Assembly: GCF_001953875.1 (NCBI RefSeq)
Contig: NZ_MQUR01000003.1
Location: 26,758-90,757, forward strand
Direction of reading: 5' to 3'
Origin: Streptomyces amritsarensis
Lineage (GTDB): Bacteria > Actinomycetota > Actinomycetes > Streptomycetales > Streptomycetaceae
Length of the DNA stretch: 64,000 nucleotides
Part shown: piece by piece, positions 52,830 to 62,649 of the stretch
Layout of the letters: the number at the start of each line of letters is the position of its first letter
Position numbering within the stretch: the first letter of the stretch is position 1
Made by a program: the position numbers and the translations under genes
Notes under the pieces: generated by a model
Database searches by the model: none
What the model saw: only the letters and a program-made list of their open reading frames with translations
Told to the model about the DNA's origin: nothing

Positions 52830-53702
52830 ATGTCCCGCACCGTCACCGTCGGCTTCGACGGATCCCGTGAAAGCCTCGCCGCCATGGACTGGGCTGCCAG
52901 GGAGGCGGTGTGCCGCGCGGTGCCGCTGCGGCTTCTCCAGGTCTGGAGCAAGGACGACGGCCGGCGCTCGCGCCCGGCGGACCCGGCGACCGCCCGGGGG
53001 TGGGGTGAGCGGGCGCTCGGTACGGCGGAGAGGCGACTGCGCCGACGCCACCGGGGTCTGCTGACCGAGGCGCTGTGGGTCTGCGGTGACCCGGTGGAGG
53101 AGCTGTGCGCCGCCGCGGACGAGGCGGACCTGCTGGTGCTCGGCTCCCGTGGCCTGGGCGGGCTGGCCGGCTTCCTCGCCGGGTCCGTGTCGCTGGCCGT
53201 GCTCGCCCGCACCCGGCGCCCGGCCGTCCTGGTCCGCCCGCACGACCCCCCGGGTGCGGGGCAGGACGGACCGGCCGGAGAGGTGGTGGTCGGCCTGGAC
53301 GCGTCCGCACCCGGCGACGAGGTGCTCGCCTTCGGCTTCGCGGCGGCCGACCGGTACGGCTGCGGTCTGCGGGTACTGCACACGTGGGCCCTTCCGGCGC
53401 TCTACGGAGCCGAAATGGGCGCCGCCCTGCAGCTGATCTCGGCGGAGGTCGCGCAGGACGCGCGCCGGGCGCTCGACGAGGCGCTGGCCCCGTGGCTGGA
53501 GAAGTACCCCGGTGTGTCCGTCGTCCGTGAATGCCGCCGGGGCCGGCCGGCGCAGGACCTCGTCGAAGCCTCGCGGGGGGCCCGGCTGGTCGTGGTGGGC
53601 CGCAGGAACCGGCGTGCGCGGATCGGTCCGCACATCGGGACCGTCACCCACGCCGTCATCCACCACTGCCCGGCTCCCGTGGCGGTCGTGCCGCACGACT
53701 GA
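52830..53702 (+). CDS. Tandem universal stress protein
   Basis: 290 residues, ATG after GAGGAGCC. Domain 1: TVTVGFDGSRESLAAMDWAA to LVLGSRGLGGLAGFLAGSVS and RPAVLVRP; domain 2: EVVVGLDASAPGDEVLAFGF to VGRRNRRARIGPHIGTVTHA and VAVVPHD. Closest in layout to the copy at 42960-43892. The 82-bp gap to the PPDK gene downstream lacks a terminator, so cotranscription with PPDK is possible. Confidence 0.93.
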   Translation: MSRTVTVGFDGSRESLAAMDWAAREAVCRAVPLRLLQVWSKDDGRRSRPADPATARGWGERALGTAERRLRRRHRGLLTEALWVCGDPVEELCAAADEADLLVLGSRGLGGLAGFLAGSVSLAVLARTRRPAVLVRPHDPPGAGQDGPAGEVVVGLDASAPGDEVLAFGFAAADRYGCGLRVLHTWALPALYGAEMGAALQLISAEVAQDARRALDEALAPWLEKYPGVSVVRECRRGRPAQDLVEASRGARLVVVGRRNRRARIGPHIGTVTHAVIHHCPAPVAVVPHD

Positions 53703-53784
53703 CCGACCGAACCGGCCGCCGGCGTGCGACATGCCGCCCCGCTTTCCGCGACCCGACATCCACCGAAGGGACAGGCGAGCAGCC

Positions 53785-56487
53785 ATGACCACCTACGTGT
53801 ACGACTTCTCCACGGGCGGCCGGGACATGGCCGACCTCCTGGGAGGCAAGGGAGCGAACCTCGCGGAGATGGCGCGCATGGGTCTGCCCGTGCCGCCCGG
53901 CTTCACGGTCACCACCGAAGCCTGCCGGATCTTCCTCGCCACGGGGCAGGCTCCGGACGGCCTCGACCGGCAGATCGGCGAGCATCTGGCGGCGCTGCAA
54001 CGAGCGGCCGGCAGGCGGCTCGGCCAGGTGGACGACCCGCTCCTGCTCTCCGTCCGCTCGGGGGCGAGGTTCTCGATGCCGGGCATGATGGAGACCATCC
54101 TCGACATCGGCCTGAACGATCTCTCGGTCCTGGGCCTGGCCAAGACCCCCGAGGGTGAACGCTTCGCCTGGGACTCCTACCGGCGTCTCGTGCAGATGTT
54201 CGGCACCACGGTCATGGGCGTCGACGGCTCCCACTTCGAGGCGGTGCTCACCGCCGTCAGAGAGCAACACAGGCGCGGCGACGACACGCAGTTGGACACC
54301 TGCGACCTCATGCGGATCGTCGAAACCTTCAAGGACGTGATCCAGGAGCGGACCGGGGAGGAATTCCCGCAGGATCCGGCCGAGCAACTGCGGCGGGCGG
54401 TCCTCGCCGTCTTCGCCTCGTGGAACGGTGAGCGCGCACGCCTGTACCGCCGGCGCGAGCACATCCCGGACGACCTGGGCACCGCGGTCACCATCCAGAC
54501 CATGGTCTTCGGCAATCTCGGTCCGGACTCCGGCAGCGGCGTCGCCTTCACCCGGGACCCGGCAACCGGCCGCCCGGGCGTCTACGGCGACTACCTGCCC
54601 AACGCCCAGGGCGAGGACGTCGTCGCCGGCATCCGCAACCCCGTGCCCCTCCAGGACCTGGCCGGCCTCGACCCCGCGTCGTTCGCGCGGCTGCGCGGCC
54701 ACATGGAGCAACTGGAGGCCCACTACCGTGATCTGTGCGACATCGAGTTCACCATCGAACGCGGCACACTGTGGATGCTCCAGACCCGCGTCGGCAAGCG
54801 CACGGCCCAGGCCGCCTTCGCCATCGCCTCCCAGCTCGCCGACGAAGGACTGATCAGCGAGCAGGAGGCGCTGGGCCGGGTCGGCGGCGAGGCGCTCGCA
54901 CGGCTGATGTTCCCCCGCTTCGCCGCCACGGAGTCGAGCGAGGTCATCGCGCGGGGCGTGCCCGCCTCACCGGGAGCGGCCGTGGGAGCCGTCGTGTTCG
55001 ACTCCGCGGAGGCGGTCCGCAGGGCGGCCGCCGGCGAGAAGGTCGTGCTCGTACGCCAGGAGACGACGCCCGAGGACCTGCCGGGCATGATCGCCGCCCA
55101 GGCCGTGCTCACCAGCCGGGGCGGGAAGACCAGCCACGCCGCCGTCGTCGCACGCGGCATGGGCACGGTGTGCGTGTGCGGGGCGGAGGGCATCGTCGTG
55201 GACGCCCGGGAGCGGCGCATGCGTGCCGGCGGTGTGACGGTCCCCGAAGGCACGGTCGTCTCGGTCGACGGGTCCGAGGGTGTGGTGCGCCTCGGCTCCG
55301 TACCCCTGGTCGACTCCGACGTCATGCGGTACTTCGAGGACGGCGGCGTGCTGCCGGCCGACGGCACGGCCCGCCAGCAGGTGCGTGACGTGCACCGGTT
55401 CGTGCGGCAGGCGGACGCCGTACGCAGCCTGGAGGTCCGGGCGAACGCGGACACCCCCGAGGACGCGGCCCGCGCCCGTCGCTTCGGAGCCCAGGGAATC
55501 GGCCTGTGCCGCACCGAGCACATGTTCCTCGGCGACCGGCGCCCCCTCGTCGAGGCGGTGATCCTCGCCCACGGCGACACCGAACGCGAGGCGGCCCTCG
55601 CGGCGCTGCTGCCGCTCCAGCGGCAGGACTTCACCGGCATCCTCGAAGCGATGGACGGCCTGCCGGTCACCGTCCGGCTGCTCGACCCGCCGCTGCACGA
55701 GTTCCTGCCGGACCGCACGGAACTCGCCGTCCGACTCGCCCGCCGCGAAGCGCTCGGCGCACCGGCCGATCCGCACGACTGCGAGCTTCTGGCGGCTGTC
55801 ACACGCATGCGCGAGGAGAACCCGATGCTCGGCCTGCGCGGCGTACGCCTGGGGCTGGTGGTGCCGGGGCTGGTGGCCATGCAGGTACGGGCCCTCGCCG
55901 AGGCAGTCGTCGCCCGCAGGCGGGCGGGCGGCGACCCCCGGGCCGAGATCATGGTCCCGCTGGTGGACGCGGCCGAGGAGCTCCACCTCGTGCGGGAGGA
56001 AGTGGACCGGGTCCTGGCGCAGGTTTCGCAGGAGACGGGCGTCGAGGTCACCTGCCCGGTCGGAACCATGATCGAACTGCCCCGGGCGGCCCTCACCGCC
56101 GGCCGGATCGCGAAGGAGGCGGCGTTCTTCTCCTTCGGTACGAACGACCTGACGCAGACCACCTGGGGCTTCTCCCGCGACGACGTCGAAGCCGCCTTCT
56201 TCTCCGCGTACCTCGACAAGGGCGTCTTCTCCGTCTCCCCGTTCGAGACGATCGACCGTGAAGGCGTCGGCCGCCTGGTGCGGATCGCGGTCGAGGAGGG
56301 CCGGGCGGCCCGCCCGGACCTGAAGATCGGCGTGTGCGGGGAACACGGAGGGGACCCCGCTTCGATCCACTTCTTCCACCAGGCCGGACTGGACTACGTC
56401 TCCTGCTCGCCCTTCCGCGTCCCGGTCGCCCGCCTCGAGGCCGGCCGGGCAGCCCTCGAAGCGAACGGCACCGACGCGAGCGTGTAG
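53785..56487 (+). CDS. ppdK: Pyruvate, phosphate dikinase
   Basis: 900 residues, normal length. ATP-grasp N-terminal part: [60 protein letters not shown]. Swivelling phospho-His domain: the catalytic His451 in [21 protein letters not shown]-terminal TIM barrel for [23 protein letters not shown], and a late [20 protein letters not shown] with the active-site Cys of VSCSPFRVP nearby. It interconverts pyruvate, ATP and phosphate with PEP, AMP and PPi. In this island it could make ATP from PEP using PPi or replenish PEP. Usp gene upstream, pfl genes downstream. Confidence 0.96.
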   Translation: MTTYVYDFSTGGRDMADLLGGKGANLAEMARMGLPVPPGFTVTTEACRIFLATGQAPDGLDRQIGEHLAALQRAAGRRLGQVDDPLLLSVRSGARFSMPGMMETILDIGLNDLSVLGLAKTPEGERFAWDSYRRLVQMFGTTVMGVDGSHFEAVLTAVREQHRRGDDTQLDTCDLMRIVETFKDVIQERTGEEFPQDPAEQLRRAVLAVFASWNGERARLYRRREHIPDDLGTAVTIQTMVFGNLGPDSGSGVAFTRDPATGRPGVYGDYLPNAQGEDVVAGIRNPVPLQDLAGLDPASFARLRGHMEQLEAHYRDLCDIEFTIERGTLWMLQTRVGKRTAQAAFAIASQLADEGLISEQEALGRVGGEALARLMFPRFAATESSEVIARGVPASPGAAVGAVVFDSAEAVRRAAAGEKVVLVRQETTPEDLPGMIAAQAVLTSRGGKTSHAAVVARGMGTVCVCGAEGIVVDARERRMRAGGVTVPEGTVVSVDGSEGVVRLGSVPLVDSDVMRYFEDGGVLPADGTARQQVRDVHRFVRQADAVRSLEVRANADTPEDAARARRFGAQGIGLCRTEHMFLGDRRPLVEAVILAHGDTEREAALAALLPLQRQDFTGILEAMDGLPVTVRLLDPPLHEFLPDRTELAVRLARREALGAPADPHDCELLAAVTRMREENPMLGLRGVRLGLVVPGLVAMQVRALAEAVVARRRAGGDPRAEIMVPLVDAAEELHLVREEVDRVLAQVSQETGVEVTCPVGTMIELPRAALTAGRIAKEAAFFSFGTNDLTQTTWGFSRDDVEAAFFSAYLDKGVFSVSPFETIDREGVGRLVRIAVEEGRAARPDLKIGVCGEHGGDPASIHFFHQAGLDYVSCSPFRVPVARLEAGRAALEANGTDASV

Positions 56488-56582
56488 CCCCACCCTGCTG
56501 CCCGGGGCGGACAACCACGCCGTCATGGACCCGACAGCCGCCGCGTCTGCCTGCCGGATGCGGCTCGCGACGCACCGCGGCA

Positions 56583-56596
56583 GGACCCGAGGTCCC
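56583..56596. promoter_or_regulatory. DevR-box-like site upstream of pflB (distal)
   Basis: GGACC-CGAG-GTCCC departs from GGGNC-N4-GNCCC at one position of the left half; the right half equals that of the mycobacterial box. It is paired with an exact match 24 bases further on. Confidence 0.45.
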
Positions 56597-56606
56597 TCGA
56601 ACCGGC

Positions 56607-56620
56607 GGGACCACAGGCCC
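56607..56620. promoter_or_regulatory. DevR-box-like site upstream of pflB (proximal)
   Basis: GGGAC-CACA-GGCCC fits the core exactly, with the GGGAC half identical to the mycobacterial DevR box. It lies 145 bases upstream of the pflB start, within 277 bp that hold no gene. Confidence 0.55.
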
Positions 56621-56764
56621 TCTCCGCCCGGCCCGCCGGGGCCGGTCGGCGGCCGGCGCGGTGCCTCTTCGCCCCTCGTCGGTGACACGGCCGACGGGGA
56701 ACCATCAGCAGGGAGGAGAGGCGATCGCCCACCTCGCCTCCGCCCCGGCCCAGGAGATGACGAC

Positions 56765-59035
56765 ATGACGGTGACCGCCCGGCAGCCTGCCGACACCAGC
56801 CCCATCCGCACCCGGCCGTGGCGCGGCTTCACCGGCGAGGAGTGGCAGCGGCACATTGACGTCCGCTCCTTCATCCAGGCCAACTACACGCCCTACGAAG
56901 GCGATGCCGCGTTCCTCGCCGGTCCCACCGAGCGCACCCGCACGGTGTGGAAGACCGTCACCGCGCTCTTCCCGGAGGAGCGCCGCAAGGGTGTGCTCGA
57001 CGTGGACACCGCCACGCCGTCCACCATCACCTCCCACGCGCCCGGCTACATCGACCGCGACCGGGAGCTGATCGTGGGGTTGCAGACCGATGCCCCGCTG
57101 AAGCGGGCGATCATGCCCAACGGCGGTCTGCGGATGGTGGACAACGCGCTGCACGCGTACGGCTTCGAGCCGGATCCGTTCGTCACCAAGGTCTTCGGCA
57201 CGTACCGCAAGACCCACAACGACGGTGTCTTCGACGCCTACACCCCCGACATGCTGGGCGCCCGCAAGGCCGGCATCATCACCGGCCTGCCGGACGCCTA
57301 CGGGCGGGGCCGCATCATCGGCGACTACCGCCGCGTCGCGCTGTACGGAACCGCCCGGCTGATCGAGGCCAAGCGCGCCGAGCGGACCCGGCTGGACCGG
57401 GCACCGTCCACGGGCGACGTGATCCGCGACCGCGAGGAACTGGCCGAGCAGATCCGGGCTTTGGGCGAGCTGGAAGACATGGCCGCCTCCTACGGCTGCG
57501 ACGTGTCCCGTCCCGCGGCCACCGCGCACGAGGCCGTCCAATGGCTCTACCTCGGCTTCCTCGCCGCCGTGAAGGAACAGAACGGCGCTGCGATGTCGCT
57601 CGGCCGCACCTCCACCTTCCTGGACGTCTACCTCCAGCGTGACCTCGACGAAGGAAGCATCGACGAGAGCCGCGCCCAGGAACTCGTCGACGACTTCGTG
57701 ATCAAGCTGCGGATCGTGCGGTTCCTGCGTACACCGGAGTACGACGCACTGTTCTCCGGCGACCCCACCTGGGTCACCGAGTCCATCGGCGGCATCGGAG
57801 AGGACGGCCGCCCCCTGGTCACCCGCACCTCCTTCCGATTCCTCCAGACCCTCTACAACCTCGGCCCCGCCCCCGAGCCCAACCTGACCGTGCTCTGGTC
57901 GCGTCGACTGCCCGAGGGATTCAAGCGGTTCTGCGCCCAGGTCTCCATCGACACCAGCTCCATCCAGTACGAGTCCGACGAACTCCTTCGCCCCCGCACC
58001 GGCGACGACACCGCGATCGCCTGCTGCGTCTCCGCGATGGCGGTGGGCAAGCAGATGCAGTTCTTCGGTGCCCGCGTGAACCTGGCCAAGGCGCTGCTGT
58101 ACGCCATCAACGGCGGTCGCGACGAGATGACCGGCGAGCAGGTAGCCCCGGCGACGGCCCCGCTGACCGGCGAGTACCTCGACTACGCCGATGTGGCCGG
58201 CGCGTACGACCGCATGCTGGACTGGCTCGCCGCCACCTACGTCAACGCGCTCAACGTGATCCACCACATGCACGACAAGTACGCCTACGAGCGCATCGAG
58301 ATGGCCCTGCACGACCACCCGGTCCACCGCACGATGGCCTGCGGCATCGCGGGGCTGTCCGTGGCCGCCGACAGCCTCTCGGCCATCCAGCACGCCCGTG
58401 TCCGGGTCGTCCGGGACGCCACCGGGCTCGCCGTCGACTACCGCGTCGAAGGCGACTACCCGGCCTACGGCAACGACGACGACCGCGCCGACCGCATCGC
58501 GGTCGACCTGGTCCGCTCCTTCATGGCCAAGGTGCGCCGCCACCCGGCTCACCGGGGTGCCGAGCACACGCAGTCGGTGCTCACCATCACCTCCAACGTC
58601 GTCTACGGCAAGCACACCGGCAACACCCCCGACGGCCGTCGAGCGGGTACGCCGTTCGCCCCGGGCGCCAACCCGATGAACGGACGTGACCGGCACGGGA
58701 TGGCGGCATCGGCGCTGTCGGTCGCGAAGATCCCGTACGACCAGGCCCGCGACGGCATCTCCCTGACATCCACCATCACCCCGGAGGGCCTGGGGCACGA
58801 CCCGACCGAACGGGCGGGGCACCTCGTCGGGGTCCTCGACGCCTACACCTCCGTAGGCGGGTTCCACATGAACGTCAACGTGCTCGACCGCGCCACGCTC
58901 GAGGACGCCATGGAACACCCGGACGCATACCCGGACCTGACCATCCGCGTCTCCGGCTACGCCGTCAACTTCGTCCGCCTCACGCGCGAACAGCAACTGG
59001 ACGTCGTCAACCGCACCTTCCACGGTGCGCGATGA
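56765..59035 (+). CDS. pflB: Formate C-acetyltransferase (pyruvate formate-lyase)
   Basis: 756 residues (E. coli PflB has 760), ATG after GGAG. It splits pyruvate and CoA to acetyl-CoA and formate by a glycyl-radical mechanism. N-terminal features include [20 protein letters not shown] and a later [20 protein letters not shown]. The catalytic Cys420-Cys421 pair is in [15 protein letters not shown], and the radical Gly731 in [13 protein letters not shown]. The full set plus [20 protein letters not shown] makes it PFL proper rather than a glycerol dehydratase relative. Coupled to its activase by a 4-base overlap. The radical form is oxygen-sensitive, so it should work only under anoxia. Confidence 0.97.
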   Translation: MTVTARQPADTSPIRTRPWRGFTGEEWQRHIDVRSFIQANYTPYEGDAAFLAGPTERTRTVWKTVTALFPEERRKGVLDVDTATPSTITSHAPGYIDRDRELIVGLQTDAPLKRAIMPNGGLRMVDNALHAYGFEPDPFVTKVFGTYRKTHNDGVFDAYTPDMLGARKAGIITGLPDAYGRGRIIGDYRRVALYGTARLIEAKRAERTRLDRAPSTGDVIRDREELAEQIRALGELEDMAASYGCDVSRPAATAHEAVQWLYLGFLAAVKEQNGAAMSLGRTSTFLDVYLQRDLDEGSIDESRAQELVDDFVIKLRIVRFLRTPEYDALFSGDPTWVTESIGGIGEDGRPLVTRTSFRFLQTLYNLGPAPEPNLTVLWSRRLPEGFKRFCAQVSIDTSSIQYESDELLRPRTGDDTAIACCVSAMAVGKQMQFFGARVNLAKALLYAINGGRDEMTGEQVAPATAPLTGEYLDYADVAGAYDRMLDWLAATYVNALNVIHHMHDKYAYERIEMALHDHPVHRTMACGIAGLSVAADSLSAIQHARVRVVRDATGLAVDYRVEGDYPAYGNDDDRADRIAVDLVRSFMAKVRRHPAHRGAEHTQSVLTITSNVVYGKHTGNTPDGRRAGTPFAPGANPMNGRDRHGMAASALSVAKIPYDQARDGISLTSTITPEGLGHDPTERAGHLVGVLDAYTSVGGFHMNVNVLDRATLEDAMEHPDAYPDLTIRVSGYAVNFVRLTREQQLDVVNRTFHGAR

Positions 59036-59760
59036 CCACGGGCCGCATCCACTCGTGGGATCTGTCCACCGGGGTGGACGGGCCCGGCACCCGGTTCGTC
59101 CTCTTCCTCAGCGGCTGTCAGCTGCGCTGCCTGTACTGCGCCAACCCCGACACCTGGCACATGCGCGACGGGCAGCCGGTCACCGTGGACGAGGTGGTGC
59201 GGCACATCGAGCGGTACCGGGAGTTCACCGCGCTGGCCGGTGGAGGCGTGACCCTGACCGGAGGTGAGCCGCTGCTCCAGTCCGCCTTCACCGCCGAGGT
59301 GCTGCGACGCTGCAAGGAGCTCGGCCTGCACACCGCACTGGACACCTCCGGCGCCCTCGGCACTCGCGCCGACAACGCCCTCCTGGCCGATACCGACCTG
59401 GTCCTGCTCGACATCAAGTCCTTCGACGCCGGCGTCTACCGGCGCCTGACCGGCGGCGACCTCACACCCACCCTCGGCTTCGCCGCCCGGTTGCAGCGGC
59501 TCGGCGTGCGGACCTGGATCCGCTACGTCCTGGTCCCGGGCTGGACCGACGAGCCGGCCGCCATCGACGGGCTGGGCCGCTTCCTCGCGGAACTGGACAA
59601 CGTCGACCGCGTCGACGTCCTGCCGTTCCACAAACTCGGTGCCCACAAGTACGACTCACTCGGCATCCCCTTCCCGCTCCGCGGCACCCCGGTCCCGGAT
59701 GCCGCTCAGGTCGAGCGGGTCCGCGACCGGTTCAGGGCGCACGGCCTGCGGGCACGGTGA
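59032..59760 (+). CDS. pflA: Pyruvate formate-lyase activating enzyme (radical SAM)
   Basis: 242 residues, ATG overlapping the pflB stop. The [4Fe-4S] motif CxxxCxxC is CQLRCLYC (about 29-36) and the SAM-contacting GGE is in [13 protein letters not shown] (about 70-82). The [15 protein letters not shown] lead-in, [18 protein letters not shown] and [11 protein letters not shown] are standard for PflA. It installs the glycyl radical on Gly731 of the neighbouring PflB. No flavodoxin gene is adjacent to supply its electrons. Confidence 0.96.
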   Translation: MTTGRIHSWDLSTGVDGPGTRFVLFLSGCQLRCLYCANPDTWHMRDGQPVTVDEVVRHIERYREFTALAGGGVTLTGGEPLLQSAFTAEVLRRCKELGLHTALDTSGALGTRADNALLADTDLVLLDIKSFDAGVYRRLTGGDLTPTLGFAARLQRLGVRTWIRYVLVPGWTDEPAAIDGLGRFLAELDNVDRVDVLPFHKLGAHKYDSLGIPFPLRGTPVPDAAQVERVRDRFRAHGLRAR

Positions 59761-59801
59761 ACCAGCCGGATGCGCGTTCCCGCCCCGGCGAGCTGCCCGC
59801 C

Positions 59802-62411
59802 TCACGCCCGACTGCGGTCCGTGGTGCGCCGGACCGACGGTGACCGGCGCAGCGACGGCACGGCCTTGAGGGGGAAGCCTCGCATCAGCCGTGTGACGCC
59901 GGTCGCATAGGCGATGCCGAACACCAGTGAGGCCGCGAACGCCAGATGCCGGGAGAACCCGTCGACCAGGGGGAAGATCTGCCAGTGGGTCAGGTAGATG
60001 TACAGCGAGCTGGTGGCCAGGAGGCCGGCCACCCGGTTGACGCGTTCGTGACCGGGCAGGGTGGGGACCCACACCAGCAGCGCGAAGGCGGCGACGATGA
60101 TCGCTTCTCGTCCGGGGTCGCCGGGGAAGAAGCCGGGCACCGTCGCCAGCGCCGCGGCCGTGACCACCAGCCGCCGACGCGTGGTGGCGGCTTTCGCCGC
60201 CGCCCAGCCCAGGGCGAACAGCCAGAAGACGGTGATCGCGTCCGGGATCTCGGCTCGGGCGGGGAGGCCGAGGAGGTCGTAGCGGGTGAGCAGGCCCAGG
60301 CCCGCGATCGTCAGCGGCAGGCCGTACGGGAAGCGCCGCTCCACCCGGTCCATGAGGGGCAGACCGAGGAGGCCGACAGCGGCGACCAGGATGTAAACGA
60401 GAGCCTCGATGAACCAGAAATGCATGCCCGTCTTGCTGTCCTCCGGCCCGAGGACGCTGTCGAGCAGGGCGAGATTGGCCAGGGTGTAGTCGTCGTTCAG
60501 GAGCAGGACCAAGCCGATCCAGGCCATGCTCGGCAAGGCGACGCGGCCGATGCTGGTCCAGATGCGGCGGACGCGCTCCCGGCGGGCGGCGGTGGTCAGG
60601 TGGAAGCGTGCGAAGTTGTAACCGGCGAGGGCGAGCAGCAGGTGTGCGCCGCCCTTGATCCCGAAGACGTGGATGTGCGAGCCGACGATGCAGAAGATCG
60701 CCATGGCGCGCAGGGCGACGCTGGTTTCCAGGGTGCGCCGGTGTGATCGGGCCTGCTGCCGCTCCGGCGGCTTGAGCTCGCCGATCGGCGTCGTGTGCCA
60801 GTCGGCGGGCAGGTGGCCGAGGCGCTCCTCGAGCTGGAGGGACATCTCGACGTACGAGAGCGAGTCGCCGCCCAGGCCGACGAAGGTGCTGTCCCGGGTC
60901 ACCTCCGTCCGGCGCCGGTCGAGGACCAGCGCGTAGAGGGCGCACAGGTCCTCGGGGTCCGTGCCCCCGGCCGGCCCGGTTCCGTGCGGGGCCGGGTCGC
61001 AGAGGTGGCGCAGTTCGCGCACCGCCCGGTAGTCGGGCTTGCCGGAGTCCAGGCGGGGCAGTTCTGCGACGATGCGGACCTCGACGGCGCGCGCCGGCAG
61101 ACCGCACGCGCCCGTCACGAGCTTCCGTATCCGCCGCGTGCCGGTTTCGCCCGCGGCGACGGCGGCGGCGACGGCGACGACGAGGGCTTCGTCGTCGCCC
61201 GCGCACAGCGCCGTGACGCCGTTTCGTGCGAGCACCGCCTCGACCTGCCCGGGGTCGATGCGCAGGCCGAGGATCTTGACGAACCGGCTGCGGCGGCCGA
61301 TCAGTTCGTAGAGTCCGTCGGGGGAGAGCCGGGCGATGTCGCCGGTCGCGAGCTCGTCCACGGTCCGGCCCAGGCCGAGGTCCTGCGGTGAGTGCGCGTA
61401 GCCGAGCATGACGTTGGGGCCCGTGTAGACCAGCTCGCCGGTGTCCGCCCCGGGCAGGTCGGGCACCGGGCGGAGGCGGAAGGAGCCGCCGGGTATCGGT
61501 ATCCCCGCGGCCCCGGGGCGGGTCCGGGCCAGGTGCGGCGGCAGGTAGGCCATGCGGGCGGTCGCCTCGGTCTGCCCGTACATCACGAACAGCTCCCAGC
61601 CGGCGGCGTGTCCGAGGGCCGCGTACCGCTCGACCCGGTCGGGTGCCAGCCGTCCGCCGGCCTGGGTCACGTACCGCAGGTGGGGGAGGTCCATCGTGTC
61701 GAAGCCGACCCGGTCCAGCAGGTCGAAGGTGTACGGCACACCGGCGAACGTGGTCCCGCGGCAGCTGCGGAACAGCTCCCAGAAGCAGCTGTCGGCGACC
61801 GAGAGGTCGGTGAGGATCAGCCCGGCACCGCGCAGCAGATGGCTGTGGATGACCGAAAGCCCGTAGCAGTAGTGCATGGGCAGGGTCGTGGCCGCGCGGT
61901 CGGTGTCCCGGATACCGAGGTACGCGGCGATCGACTCCGCGTTGGACTGGAGGTTCTCGTGCGACAGCCGGACGAGCTTGGGCGATCCGGTCGAGCCGGA
62001 GGTACTCAGCAGCAGGGCGAGGTCCGGGTGCAGGGTGTGGGCCGAGCCCGTGCGCCGTTCGTCGAGCACCCACTGTCCGCCCTCGGGGTGGGCCACGACA
62101 TCCGGGTCGTAGGCGTCGATCAGCGACCGCACGGCCTCGGGGTGGCCGCCGGGCACGAGCAGCACGGGGTGCCCGGAAGCGAGGGCCGCGAGGTGGACGA
62201 CGAGGGCGTCGAGGGTGTTGGCACCGACCAGCAGGACCAGGCGGCGTTCGCGTCCGAGGCGCCGCACGGTCTCGTCCACCCGTGCGGCGAGCTCGCGGTA
62301 CGTCACCGGGCCGTCGGCGGTGATGACCGCCGGGCGGTCGCCGTGGGCGGCGAGACCGAGCGCGAACGGGACGATTCGGGTGTCTGGGAGCAGGTCGGAG
62401 GTGGCTGTCAC
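59802..62411 (-). CDS. Adenylation-carrier-membrane acyltransferase fusion
   Basis: 869 residues, GTG start; no Shine-Dalgarno is visible. Three parts: (1) adenylation domain, about 1-480, with STSGSTGSPKLVRLSHENL, VMYGQTEATARMAYLPP and IGRRSRFVKILGLRIDPGQ, and a terminal RLDSGKPDYRAVREL; (2) peptidyl/acyl carrier domain, about 490-555, with the phosphopantetheine Ser517 in FVGLGGDSLSYVEM; (3) an acyltransferase-3-like membrane domain, about 565-845, with LRAMAIFCIVGSHIHVFGIK and about ten helices. The likely job is to activate an acid or amino acid, load it on the carrier and transfer it at the membrane. An iron-box-like site lies ten bases upstream. Substrate unknown. Confidence 0.88.
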   Translation of the reverse strand: MTATSDLLPDTRIVPFALGLAAHGDRPAVITADGPVTYRELAARVDETVRRLGRERRLVLLVGANTLDALVVHLAALASGHPVLLVPGGHPEAVRSLIDAYDPDVVAHPEGGQWVLDERRTGSAHTLHPDLALLLSTSGSTGSPKLVRLSHENLQSNAESIAAYLGIRDTDRAATTLPMHYCYGLSVIHSHLLRGAGLILTDLSVADSCFWELFRSCRGTTFAGVPYTFDLLDRVGFDTMDLPHLRYVTQAGGRLAPDRVERYAALGHAAGWELFVMYGQTEATARMAYLPPHLARTRPGAAGIPIPGGSFRLRPVPDLPGADTGELVYTGPNVMLGYAHSPQDLGLGRTVDELATGDIARLSPDGLYELIGRRSRFVKILGLRIDPGQVEAVLARNGVTALCAGDDEALVVAVAAAVAAGETGTRRIRKLVTGACGLPARAVEVRIVAELPRLDSGKPDYRAVRELRHLCDPAPHGTGPAGGTDPEDLCALYALVLDRRRTEVTRDSTFVGLGGDSLSYVEMSLQLEERLGHLPADWHTTPIGELKPPERQQARSHRRTLETSVALRAMAIFCIVGSHIHVFGIKGGAHLLLALAGYNFARFHLTTAARRERVRRIWTSIGRVALPSMAWIGLVLLLNDDYTLANLALLDSVLGPEDSKTGMHFWFIEALVYILVAAVGLLGLPLMDRVERRFPYGLPLTIAGLGLLTRYDLLGLPARAEIPDAITVFWLFALGWAAAKAATTRRRLVVTAAALATVPGFFPGDPGREAIIVAAFALLVWVPTLPGHERVNRVAGLLATSSLYIYLTHWQIFPLVDGFSRHLAFAASLVFGIAYATGVTRLMRGFPLKAVPSLRRSPSVRRTTDRSRA

Positions 62412-62420
62412 GTGCGCATT

Positions 62421-62439
62421 TTAGGAAAGGCTTACCTGG
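62421..62439 (-). promoter_or_regulatory. Iron-box-like operator of the adenylation-acyltransferase gene
   Basis: TTAGGAAAGGCTTACCTGG follows the DmdR/IdeR/DtxR consensus (TTAGGTTAGSCTAACCTAA) at 14 of 19 positions and keeps the TTAGG/ACCT ends. It begins ten bases upstream of the GTG start, so it probably covers the promoter of a short-leader or leaderless transcript. Confidence 0.65.
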
Positions 62440-62573
62440 GTGGATAGTCACAGAGGCGTCACGGGTCATTCGTGCGGGCCCGGTGAAGATCGGTAGGAAG
62501 TCGCGCGGTAGGGTCGGCTCCGCCGTCGTCCCGGCGCGGTTCCGGCCACGGCCGAACGTTATGTGCGTCACTC

Positions 62574-62603
62574 TTGACGTTTAGGTTAGCTTTACCTTAG
62601 CTA
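62574..62603 (+). promoter_or_regulatory. Promoter of the iron ABC operon with embedded iron box
   Basis: TTGACG (62574-62579) is a good -35 and TAGCTA (62598-62603) a possible -10 at 18 bp. The spacer and -10 contain TTAGGTTAGCTTTACCTTA (62581-62599), which matches the DmdR/IdeR iron-box consensus at 16 of 19 positions. Repression by an iron-loaded DtxR-family regulator is the expected control. AGGAAGG (62637-62643) is the ribosome binding site of the next gene. Confidence 0.8.
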
Positions 62604-62649
62604 TGGGGCGATAGGGATTTTCTCCGCTGCACGTGCAGGAAGGCTTTTC

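Noticed and set aside
55000..56883. Minus-strand frame spanning the 3' part of ppdK and the pflB upstream region
   Set aside because: Shadow of ppdK; no RBS or recognisable domain, and it crosses the intergenic boxes.
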